64,000 bases of DNA from Clostridia bacterium. Its GTDB lineage: Bacteria > Bacillota > Clostridia > Christensenellales > Borkfalkiaceae. Location of the stretch: positions 1-64,000 of the forward strand of contig JAGHJP010000003.1 of assembly GCA_017886575.1 (NCBI GenBank), written 5' to 3'. The position numbers and the translations under genes are program-made. The notes beneath the pieces were generated by a model, which saw only the letters and a program-made list of their open reading frames with translations, made no database searches and was not told the origin of the DNA. How positions within the stretch are numbered: the first letter of the stretch is position 1; each line of letters starts with the position of its first letter. Positions 1-8,209 of this stretch are shown piece by piece.

Positions 1-358
1 CGAAAGCCCTGCGCAAGGCGGGATTTTCAAGGGACGATGTCCCTTGAACGGGGTTTATAAGGGGCAGCGCCCCTTGATAATGAACTCACAAAGCAAGCCG
101 AAAGGCTTGCGCCTTTATCGCCTGCGGGCGATAGTGCGCGGAGCATTCGCTCCGCTTTTGAAGGCTGCTTTTTTGAAGGGCGCTGCCCTTCACCCGTTCA
201 AGAGGTGAGCTACTCGAAAACGATTGATAATCGTTTTCGACAGCGCAAGACAAATCGCATACGCAAGGCGATTTGTTGCCCGAGGGCGAAATTCCATTCG
301 CCCGAGAAAGCGCCTCTTGAAAATCTCCCGTTACCGCCCCACGGGGCGGTAAAAAAAG
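1..358. repeat. Modular hairpin-array repeat, locus A (truncated at window start)
   Basis: Serial short inverted repeats: caagggacgatgtcccttg, aaggggcagcgcccctt, gcaagccgaaaggcttgc, tcgcctgcgggcga, gcggagcattcgctccgc, tgaagggcgctgcccttca; contains a nested unit at 206-312. Lies just 3' of the hydrolase gene. Confidence 0.85.
206..312 (+). repeat. Nested three-hairpin unit, copy 1
   Basis: tgagctactcgaaaacgattgataatcgttttcgacagcgcaagacaaatcgc...gcgatttgttgcccgagggcgaaattccattcgcccgag, sitting in the loop of ttcaagagg...cctcttgaa; near-identical copies at 10184-10292 and 51231-51337. Confidence 0.85.
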
Positions 359-365
359 GCGGCGG

Positions 366-1427
366 TCATGCCGCCGTCTTGTTTGCAAAGTCCTGCCAAT
401 TTTCGTTCAAGGAAAGTTCGGGGTAGTCGCCGAAGAACGCCCGCCCCGCGTAAGCGTCCCCCTGCAGGTAGTACATCAGCCACGCCGTCACATACGGGTC
501 CGCCTGCCACAACAGGTCGCCGTGGCTCGTGTCTTCCCGCCGCGCCAGCACGGCATCGCCCTGCAGCCCGTCAAAGCTGTCCTGCAGATCTTCCTGCGAA
601 ACGATCATCCCCTCGAACCCCGCCGTGCCCGCAAGCATCAGGGTCGGAATGCCGATCCCGTCCGTATCGTATGTGTAGGGCGTTTCCGGCTCTTCTTCCG
701 TCGTGTCCCCGGTCGCCGCGCCGCTCTCTTCTTCGACCTCTTCCGTCCCTGCGGGCATGTCGTCCTCTTCTGCGTCGTCGGTGAAGTGCCAGCCCAAAAA
801 GTTCGCCAGGTCGTGGCTGACGCAGCTCAGCGAAAAACAGACCTTGTACAGGCTGCCGTTTTCATACTGCGTGATGGCATTGAAGGGGCCCATGCCGCCC
901 TGCGAGTGCCCGCCGATGCCGATGCGGTCTTTGTCCACCATCGCCGAGAGCTCCTCGTCTTGCAGCACGAATTCCAGCGTTTCGTCCGCCGCTTTGCCGT
1001 CCCAAGACGTTTCGTAGTCGTTCCCCGCCACGACGAACCCCCAGGACGCCAGGTGATAGAATATGTCTTCATACCGCTGATAGGGGCAGCCCGTGCCGTT
1101 GACCATGATGACCAGGGGATAGGCCGCCGTGCCCGCATCCGCGGGGAACCAGACTTTGTAGTGGTTTTCCGCGCCGCCGTCGTAATTTGCGGCGGTATAT
1201 TCCCGCGCGTCGACCGCGTAGGGACCGAGCTTTGCATACTTCTTTTCGATCTCGCCGCCCGCCGTCTGGTCTTCCCAATAGTTTTCGGCGATGGTGGGCA
1301 GGGAGTACTGCACGGAGAGCGTGATGACCGTGATCAGAATGGAAAGGACCACGGCGCCCGCCACGCACAGCCAGACGATGCGCCGCACGAATTTTTTGTT
1401 TTTCCCGATGTCCTTTGCTTTCGGCAT
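366..1427 (-). CDS. alpha/beta hydrolase family protein (dienelactone hydrolase/chlorophyllase-like), N-terminal membrane anchor
   Basis: 353 aa; GHSQGG nucleophile elbow, N-terminal TM segment; TTGACA-17-TATGAT promoter upstream on the minus strand. Confidence 0.8.
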   Translation of the reverse strand: MPKAKDIGKNKKFVRRIVWLCVAGAVVLSILITVITLSVQYSLPTIAENYWEDQTAGGEIEKKYAKLGPYAVDAREYTAANYDGGAENHYKVWFPADAGTAAYPLVIMVNGTGCPYQRYEDIFYHLASWGFVVAGNDYETSWDGKAADETLEFVLQDEELSAMVDKDRIGIGGHSQGGMGPFNAITQYENGSLYKVCFSLSCVSHDLANFLGWHFTDDAEEDDMPAGTEEVEEESGAATGDTTEEEPETPYTYDTDGIGIPTLMLAGTAGFEGMIVSQEDLQDSFDGLQGDAVLARREDTSHGDLLWQADPYVTAWLMYYLQGDAYAGRAFFGDYPELSLNENWQDFANKTAA

Positions 1428-1502
1428 GTTTTCCTCCCGCGCTCTCTTTCTTTCTCATCTTATTCCGCCGCCGGGGCTTTCGCCCCGCCGCAGTTTGTCC
1501 CT

Positions 1503-1531
1503 ATCATACTCCATCCGTATGGAATTGTCAA
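1503..1531 (-). promoter_or_regulatory. sigma-A type promoter for the hydrolase gene
   Basis: Minus strand TTGACA-N17-TATGAT. Confidence 0.6.
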
Positions 1532-1697
1532 GGGCTGAACGGGAAAAATACGCGAAAATTCCCTTCCTGCGGCTGAAAAGAAACGGGAAGTTTGGGTTTT
1601 TCTCCCTGTTTTTTGTTTTTGCTTCGTTTTTCGCCCTTGCCGCATTTTTTCGCCGCCCCGGGGCGGCGCGGCGTCCGCTTTCAGGCCGCGGGGCGGG

Positions 1698-1907
1698 TCA
1701 GTTGAGGTCGTCCTGCGGGCGGAAGGCGATCAGCCAGAACGCCAGCCACGCGGCGGCGACGGCGTGCAGCGCCTGCGCGACGCGGTAGGCGACGGCGTTT
1801 TCAAAGCATAAAAACCACAGGAGATCGAAGGCGAACAGCCCTTCCGCCGCCGCGCATATCCCGAAGGCGACAAGGAGGGACGAACAGAGGATGCAACTCA
1901 CTTTCAT
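1698..1907 (-). CDS. small membrane protein, hypothetical
   Basis: 69 aa, two hydrophobic segments. Confidence 0.4.
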   Translation of the reverse strand: MKVSCILCSSLLVAFGICAAAEGLFAFDLLWFLCFENAVAYRVAQALHAVAAAWLAFWLIAFRPQDDLN

Positions 1908-2000
1908 ACCCCTTACTATGCGCCGTGAAGCGGGTTTTTATGCCACCCATGCCCGAATTTTCCAAATGAAAGAAAGGAACGAAAGCAAAGGGCGCGCCGC

Positions 2001-2258
2001 TTAGTCGGAGATGTTTTCGACGATCAGACGGTCGAAGTCCACGCCGTCCACGAAGTCGCGCGGCAGGAATTTGGCGTGGTGAAATTTGGCAAACTGAAAG
2101 ATATGCGGTTTTAAGATGACGGGCGTGGGAATGTCCAGCTCGTCGCACATCTCCGCGACATAGAAAAAAAAGTGCGACCAGGTGACCCGCTCCGCCTTTT
2201 CCAGCGTGCATTGTCTGATGATCTTTCCGTCCTTCATGACTTTCGCCCAAAGCCGCAT
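2001..2258 (-). CDS. conserved hypothetical protein
   Basis: 85 aa from MRLWAKVMKDGKIIRQ...; start chosen inside the 2001-2372 ORF. Confidence 0.6.
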   Translation of the reverse strand: MRLWAKVMKDGKIIRQCTLEKAERVTWSHFFFYVAEMCDELDIPTPVILKPHIFQFAKFHHAKFLPRDFVDGVDFDRLIVENISD

Positions 2259-2401
2259 ATGCCTCTTCTCCGTCCGTTTTTTTCCATTATACAAAAAATC
2301 GCGACGAAAGTAAATAACTTTCGGGGGAAAAAACCGAAAAATCGTTGACTTTGCGCGCAAAGAAGAATACAATAGAGAAAATAAGCAAGCGGAGGGAACA
2401 C

Positions 2402-2893
2402 ATGGAAAACATCGAAAAGCAGATCCTGCGCATTCTCGGCGAAGACTGCCGCTACACGCCCGCCAAGATCGCCGTCATGCTCGGCGTGAGCGAAGAGGAG
2501 GTCAAGGCCGCCATCGAAGGGCTGGAAGCGCGCGGCGTCATCGTCAAATACGCCGCCATCACCAACGTCGAGACGGCGGACGACGACGTGGTCGAAGCGC
2601 TCATCGAAGTGCGCGTCACGCCCAAAAAGGGGCAGGGCTTCGACGCCCTCGCCGAGGAGATCTCCCGCTACGACGAAGTGACGGGCGTCTACCTCATGAG
2701 CGGCGCGTACGACCTCGCGGTGTTCGTCGCGGGGAAGTCCTTGCGCAGCATTTCCCGCTTCGTCTATGAAAAAATTTCCACCTTCTCGGGCGTCACGGGC
2801 ACCGCCACGCACTTTATCCTGCGCAAGTACAAGATAGAGGGCAACATCACCTTCAAGGATGCGGGCGAAAAGAGGTTGTCCTTCCAGCCATGA
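2402..2893 (+). CDS. Lrp/AsnC family transcriptional regulator
   Basis: MENIEKQILRILGEDCRYTPAKIAVMLGVSEEEV HTH plus AsnC ligand-binding domain; overlaps the aminotransferase start. Confidence 0.9.
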   Translation: MENIEKQILRILGEDCRYTPAKIAVMLGVSEEEVKAAIEGLEARGVIVKYAAITNVETADDDVVEALIEVRVTPKKGQGFDALAEEISRYDEVTGVYLMSGAYDLAVFVAGKSLRSISRFVYEKISTFSGVTGTATHFILRKYKIEGNITFKDAGEKRLSFQP

Positions 2894-4062
2894 AAGAGTT
2901 CGTTTCCCGCAAAGTAAAAGAGCTCAAACCGAGCGGCATCCGCAAGTTCTTCGACATCGTACACGAGATGAAGGACGCCATCTCCCTGGGCGTGGGCGAG
3001 CCCGATTTCGTCACGCCCTGGACGGTGCGCGACGCGGGCGTGCGCTCCATTCAGAAGGGCTACACACAATACACCGGCAACCGCGGCATCCCCGAACTCC
3101 GCGAGAACATTTCCCGCTACTTAAAGGAGCGCTTTCACGCCGACTATGCCCCCGAACACATCATCGTCACCGTGGGCGCGAGCGAGGGGATCGATCTCGC
3201 CCTGCGCGCGTGCATAGAAGAGGGGGACGAGGTCTTAGTTCCCGATCCCTGTTACGTTTCCTATGCGCCGTGCGTCACTTTGGCGGGGGGCATGCCCGTG
3301 TCCATCGACTGCAGGGCGGAGAACGGGTTCATCGTCACGCCCGAGGCGTTGGAGCGGAAGATCACGCCGAAGACCAAGGCGGTCATCCTCGCCTATCCCA
3401 ACAATCCCACGGGCGGCATCATGACCAAAGCACAGCTCGAAGAGATCGTGCCCGTCCTCGAAAAACACGACCTTCTCGTCATCTCGGACGAGATATACGC
3501 CGAACTCACCTACGGCGGCAGGCACTGTTCGGTCGCCGCTCTTCCCGGCATGAAGGAGCGCACCGTGCTCATCAACGGCTTTTCCAAGGCGTTCGCCATG
3601 ACGGGTTGGCGCGTGGGGTTCGTGTGTGCCCCCGCGGACATGGACGAGGGCATGTTCAAGATCCACCAATACGGCATCATGTGCGCGCCCACGGCGGGGC
3701 AGTATGCGGCGAATTACGCCCTCAAAGAGGGGTTCGAGGACAACTTCTCGGTCGTCGAAGAGATGCGCGAGGAGTATGACCGCCGCCGCCGCTTCGTGGT
3801 GAAGAGCCTTAACGACATGGGGCTTTCCTGTTTCGAGCCGAAGGGGGCGTTCTATGTGTTCCCGTCGGTCGGATCGACGGGGCTGGACGGCGAGGCGTTC
3901 GCCGAAAAACTGCTGCGCGCGAAGGGTGTGGCGGTGGTGCCGGGCAGTGCGTTCGGCGCATGCGGGACGTATCACGTCCGCTGTTCGTACGCGACTTCCA
4001 TGGCGCAGCTGACCGAGGCGATGGACCGCATCGCCGATTTCGTGCAAAGTTTGCACAAATAG
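2890..4062 (+). CDS. pyridoxal phosphate-dependent aminotransferase, class I/II
   Basis: 390 aa; GVGEPDFVTPW, YPNNPTGG and the PLP-lysine region INGFSKAFAMTGWRVG. Confidence 0.93.
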   Translation: MKEFVSRKVKELKPSGIRKFFDIVHEMKDAISLGVGEPDFVTPWTVRDAGVRSIQKGYTQYTGNRGIPELRENISRYLKERFHADYAPEHIIVTVGASEGIDLALRACIEEGDEVLVPDPCYVSYAPCVTLAGGMPVSIDCRAENGFIVTPEALERKITPKTKAVILAYPNNPTGGIMTKAQLEEIVPVLEKHDLLVISDEIYAELTYGGRHCSVAALPGMKERTVLINGFSKAFAMTGWRVGFVCAPADMDEGMFKIHQYGIMCAPTAGQYAANYALKEGFEDNFSVVEEMREEYDRRRRFVVKSLNDMGLSCFEPKGAFYVFPSVGSTGLDGEAFAEKLLRAKGVAVVPGSAFGACGTYHVRCSYATSMAQLTEAMDRIADFVQSLHK

Positions 4063-4083
4063 GGGATTTTTGCCCCAAAGGCG

Positions 4084-4112
4084 TTGACAAAAAGCAAAAA
4101 ATACAGTATACT
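4084..4112 (+). promoter_or_regulatory. promoter upstream of greA
   Basis: TTGACA-N17-TATACT. Confidence 0.75.
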
Positions 4113-4135
4113 TTTGTAAGAGAGCAGAGAACCGA

Positions 4136-4181
4136 CCGTGGTCGTTGCCGCCTTTCGTGGCGGCGCCACGGTTTGTTGTTT
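4136..4181 (+). terminator. hairpin plus U-rich tract in the greA 5' leader (candidate attenuator)
   Basis: CCGTGG-tcgtt-GCCGCC-tttcgt-GGCGGC-g-CCACGG followed by TTTGTTGTTT, between promoter and greA start. Confidence 0.6.
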
Positions 4182-4293
4182 ATTGACATAAAGCGTGCCG
4201 TTTGCCCCATACAGGGGCGGTATGCCCGCAATGAACGGGTTCTCCGTGAAAAGCTCCGAAAACCGAAACCAAGAAAAGAGGTGTTTTTCAATT

Positions 4294-4770
4294 ATGGCAG
4301 ATCAGTATTTTATGACCAAAAAAGGCTATGACGAGGCGGTCGCCCGCCTGAAATACCTGCAGACCGAAAAGCGTCAGGAAGTCGTCGCGCGCATCCAGGA
4401 AGCGCGCAGCCACGGCGACCTTTCCGAGAACGCCGAGTACGACGCGGCGCGCAGCGAGCAGTCCGCCGTCGAGGGCGAGATCGCCGAGCTCGACTATAAA
4501 GTCAAGAACGCCGTCATCGTCGAGGAGAACGCCGACGATTCGTACGTGCACATCGGCTGCTCCGTCAAGGTGTACGACTCCATGTTCGAAGAGGAATGCG
4601 AGTACGAGATCACGGGCTCCATGGAATCGGACCCCGCCGTGGGCAAGATCTCCAACGAATCGCCCGTCGGCGCCGCGCTCATGCGGCACAAGGTGGGGGA
4701 CGTTGTGGAAGTCAACGCGCCCGACGGCACCTACACGCTGAAGATCCTCGACATCCGCGTCGAGAAGTAA
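4294..4770 (+). CDS. greA: transcription elongation factor GreA
   Basis: MADQYFMTKKGYDEAVARLKYLQTEKRQEVVARIQEARSHGDLSENAEYDAARSEQ. Confidence 0.95.
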   Translation: MADQYFMTKKGYDEAVARLKYLQTEKRQEVVARIQEARSHGDLSENAEYDAARSEQSAVEGEIAELDYKVKNAVIVEENADDSYVHIGCSVKVYDSMFEEECEYEITGSMESDPAVGKISNESPVGAALMRHKVGDVVEVNAPDGTYTLKILDIRVEK

Positions 4771-4793
4771 AAAATTTTTCAAGGAAGAGAGTT

Positions 4794-6302
4794 ATGGCAG
4801 AAAAGACCATCGAAGGACGGGCTCCCGACACGGAAGGCCTGGCGGAACAGGCGCGCATCCGCCGCGAAAAGCTCAAAAAATTGCAGTCCGAGGGCAAGGA
4901 TCCCTATGAAAAGGTGAAATTCCCCGTCGACGCCTGCGCGGAAGGCATCAAGGCGGACTATGCCGCCTATGAGGGGAAGCAGGTCACCGTGGCGGGGCGG
5001 CTCATGTCCCGCCGCATCATGGGCAAGGCGTCCTTTTCGCACATTCAGGACCGCGACGGCTTCATCCAGCTCTATATCACCCGCCAGGACGTCGGCGAAG
5101 AGGTCTATGCGTCCTACAAAAAGGACTTCGATATCGGCGACATCGTCGGCGTGCAGGGCTTCGTGTTCAGGACGCAGACGGGGGAAGTCAGCGTGCACGT
5201 GCAAAAGCTCGAAATGCTCTCCAAGGCGCTCTTGCCCCTGCCCGAAAAGCAGCACGGCCTCGCCGACCCGGACCTGCGCTACCGCAAGCGCGAGCTCGAC
5301 CTCATCGTCAATCCGTCCGTGCGCAGGACCTTCCTGACCCGCACGAAGATCTTGAAAGAGATCCGCGCCTACCTCGACGGCAGGGGGTACACCGAGGTGG
5401 AAACGCCCGTCCTTCTGACGCTGGAGATCGGCGCGGACGCCCGCCCCTTCAAGACCCACCACAACGCGCTGGACATCGACATGTACCTGCGCATCGAAAC
5501 CGAGCTGTATCTGAAACGGCTCATCGTCGGCGGGCTGGAGCGCGTGTACGAAGTGGGCAGAATTTTCCGCAACGAGGGTATGGACGCCTCGCACAACCCC
5601 GAGTTCACCACCATCGAAATGTACGAAGCGTACAGCGACTACATGGACATGATGGACATGATCGAGGACCTCTATAAGACGGTCACCGAAAAGGTCTGTG
5701 GCACGCTGCAGATCTCCTATCAGGGCACGCCCATCGACATGGGGCACTGGGAGCGCCTGACCATGGCCGAGGCGGTCAAAAAATACGCGGGCGTGGACTA
5801 TGCCGACTGGCAGACGGACGAAGAGGCGCGCGCCGCGGCCAAAGCGCGCGGCGTGGAAGTCGAGCAGGGCGAAAAAGCGACCAAGGGGCATGTGCTCATC
5901 GCCTTCTTCGAGTCGTTCGTCGAGGACAACCTCGTCCAGCCGACCTTCATCTACGACTATCCCGTGGAGAACTCCCCGCTCGCCAAGCGCAAGGCGTCAG
6001 ATCCCGCGTTCACCGAACGGTTCGAGTACTTCATCTACCGCCGCGAGATGGGCAACGCCTTCTCCGAGCTGAACGACCCCATCGACCAGCGCGAGCGCAT
6101 GGTGAAGCAGGTGGAAGCCAAGCGCGTCCGGGGCAACAATGACGCGCAGATCGACGAAGATTTCATCACGGCTTTGGAATACGGCCTGCCCCCGACGGGG
6201 GGCTTGGGGATGGGCGTGGACCGCTTCGTCATGCTCCTCACCGACAGCCCGTCCATCCGCGACGTACTGCTCTTCCCGACCATGAAACCCATCAAAAAGT
6301 GA
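4794..6302 (+). CDS. lysS: lysyl-tRNA synthetase (class II)
   Basis: OB-fold plus class II motifs: VYEVGRIFRNEGMDASHNPEFTTIEMYEAY, GLPPTGGLGMGVDRFVMLLT. Confidence 0.96.
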   Translation: MAEKTIEGRAPDTEGLAEQARIRREKLKKLQSEGKDPYEKVKFPVDACAEGIKADYAAYEGKQVTVAGRLMSRRIMGKASFSHIQDRDGFIQLYITRQDVGEEVYASYKKDFDIGDIVGVQGFVFRTQTGEVSVHVQKLEMLSKALLPLPEKQHGLADPDLRYRKRELDLIVNPSVRRTFLTRTKILKEIRAYLDGRGYTEVETPVLLTLEIGADARPFKTHHNALDIDMYLRIETELYLKRLIVGGLERVYEVGRIFRNEGMDASHNPEFTTIEMYEAYSDYMDMMDMIEDLYKTVTEKVCGTLQISYQGTPIDMGHWERLTMAEAVKKYAGVDYADWQTDEEARAAAKARGVEVEQGEKATKGHVLIAFFESFVEDNLVQPTFIYDYPVENSPLAKRKASDPAFTERFEYFIYRREMGNAFSELNDPIDQRERMVKQVEAKRVRGNNDAQIDEDFITALEYGLPPTGGLGMGVDRFVMLLTDSPSIRDVLLFPTMKPIKK

Positions 6303-6307
6303 CCCGC

Positions 6308-6690
6308 GCCCGTTGTCGCAGGCGACAACGGGAGATTTTCAAGAGGCGTTGCCTCTTGAACGGGTGGAGGGCAGCGCCCTCCGAAACAATAGCCTTTCAA
6401 AAGCGGAGCGTTGCTCCGCGCCATATCGCCGCAGGCGATAAGACCGCAAGGCGCAGCCTTGCGTATAGGGTTCACAAGTTATAAGGGGCGCTGCCCCTTA
6501 CAAACCCCGCCAAAGGGACATCGTCCCTTTGAAAACCCAAGTTGCGCAGACGTTGCCTTGCTTATATGAGTTCACTGATTATTAAAGGGCGCCGCCCCTG
6601 ACCCCGCGAAGGGCGCTGCCCTTCGATCCTGCCAAAGGGGCACCGCTCCTTTGGAAACCAAAGTTGCGCAAGGCTTTGCCTTGCGCCCGA
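6308..6690. repeat. Modular hairpin-array repeat, locus B
   Basis: cgttgtcgcaggcgacaacg, tcaagaggcgttgcctcttga, gagggcagcgccctc, gcggagcgttgctccgc, atcgccgcaggcgat, cgcaaggcgcagccttgcg, taaggggcgctgcccctta, aaagggacatcgtcccttt, etc. Confidence 0.85.
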
Positions 6691-6840
6691 AGGGGGCATG
6701 CCCGGGGCGACGGGCAAAAATACGGCGTCCATGCCGTGATCGTTTCGGTCAACGCGCGGGGCATGCCCCGCGGGGATAAATATATTTTTCGGGGGGGGGT
6801 GTCCGTTTTCGGATATCCGCCTGCGATAAGGAGAGGAATC

Positions 6841-7464
6841 ATGAAAAACAAAAACCCCAAAGTCCTGCCGTGGCTCATCGTCGCCTGTGCATACCTCATG
6901 CTGTTGCCCTTCCTGGCGATGTTCATCGCCCTGCTGGCGGGGGCGGAAGTGCCCGATGGCGTCGTGACGACTGTGGAGATCGTCGCGCTCGTCTTCGGCG
7001 TCGTCGCCATGCTGTTGTGCCTTTGCAACCTCATCTCGGCCATTTTCGGTTTCATGCAGGAGCGGTCCGCGCCCTTCGGCACGACCGCGGCGGTCAAGAT
7101 CGCGCTCATCCCGTTCTATGCGGCAAGTCTCTTCATCTGGATCCTTTTGGGGATCGCCGGCGTCGTCCTGCTCAATCCCATGGTGGTGGTTCTCGGCGTG
7201 GTCATCTTCGTCATCGTCGGCTTTTCCGTCGCCTGTGCGTATTGCATCGTGCTGGCAACGGGCGTACATAATATGGCGTACCTCTTGAAAAAGGCGTGGC
7301 GGGAGAAAGATTGGAAGGCGCTCCTTTGGCTCGTGCCGCACTTCATCTTCTGTGCGGACGTGGTCGCGGCGATTGTGTTGTGGCGCGGAGAGCGGCGCAA
7401 AGCCGTCCCGCCCGCGGCTGCCCCCGATTTTCCCGCCGGCGGCGCGGAAGAGACGGGCGCATGA
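6841..7464 (+). CDS. multi-TM membrane protein, hypothetical (tandem paralog 1)
   Basis: 207 aa, hydrophobic segments; RBS aaggagagg; similar to the next ORF. Confidence 0.65.
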   Translation: MKNKNPKVLPWLIVACAYLMLLPFLAMFIALLAGAEVPDGVVTTVEIVALVFGVVAMLLCLCNLISAIFGFMQERSAPFGTTAAVKIALIPFYAASLFIWILLGIAGVVLLNPMVVVLGVVIFVIVGFSVACAYCIVLATGVHNMAYLLKKAWREKDWKALLWLVPHFIFCADVVAAIVLWRGERRKAVPPAAAPDFPAGGAEETGA

Positions 7465-7481
7465 GCGCGGGAGGGGGAAAT

Positions 7482-8090
7482 ATGGCAAAAAAAGTTTTTC
7501 TGTGGTCGATCTGCATCTCGGTGTATGTCATGTTTCTTCCCGTCGCCGTATCCTCTTTTCTGTTGTTTTGCGGCGCGGAACTTTCCGAGGACGGCGTTCA
7601 AGCCGTTCTGTTCTGCTATGGACTTTCGTTATTTGCATTCATTTTTTTGGTGAGCCTTAATAGTCTGGTTGCCGATTCCCGCGGCGCATACGATTGCCCC
7701 GACCCGTACGGCGTTACGGCGGCGGTCAAGCTCGCGCTCCTACCCTACTATATTCTCTTTTCGGTCGTATTCTTCCTGCTTGTCATTTACGGGTTTCCCG
7801 ATGCGGCCTATGACGATGACGCCTCTTTGGCGGTGTGCTGGCTTTTGAATACCATCGCCTTTCTCTGTGTTCCCGCGGCGACGAGTTTGCAGGCGGCCGC
7901 CTATCTCGTCCGACGGATGAAAAGAGAGGAAAAATTGTTCTATCTGCTTTGGCTCCTGCCGCTCTTTGTCCACTTCGCGGACGTGTCCGCGGCAATCCTG
8001 CTTCGGAAGGGCTACGGTTTTCGTATGGAGCCGCCCGTTCCGTCCTTTGTCGGCACGGCAGGAGGCGGTGCAAAGGGAAAGATGTATTGA
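7482..8090 (+). CDS. multi-TM membrane protein, hypothetical (tandem paralog 2)
   Basis: 202 aa; shares LLWLxPxFxxxADVxAAIxLxxG with the preceding ORF. Confidence 0.65.
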   Translation: MAKKVFLWSICISVYVMFLPVAVSSFLLFCGAELSEDGVQAVLFCYGLSLFAFIFLVSLNSLVADSRGAYDCPDPYGVTAAVKLALLPYYILFSVVFFLLVIYGFPDAAYDDDASLAVCWLLNTIAFLCVPAATSLQAAAYLVRRMKREEKLFYLLWLLPLFVHFADVSAAILLRKGYGFRMEPPVPSFVGTAGGGAKGKMY

Positions 8091-8209
8091 AGAGGGGCAG
8101 ACCCGTCCCGTGCGGGGCGGAAAAACGCCGCGCCGCTTGCGGCGCGGGTGAGCGTTTCTTTGCGCCGTTTGGTTTTCCCTGTTTGTGGGTATAGTATAAA
8201 AGGAGGGGC

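Noticed and set aside
4596-4793. Extended N-terminus of the LysS ORF
   Set aside because: Overlaps greA out of frame; the RBS (aaggaagagag) and homology start are at 4794.
6308-6690. Hairpin arrays as CRISPR or rho-independent terminator clusters
   Set aside because: No constant repeat/unique spacer periodicity, and most hairpins lack U-tracts; not CRISPR and not simple terminators.
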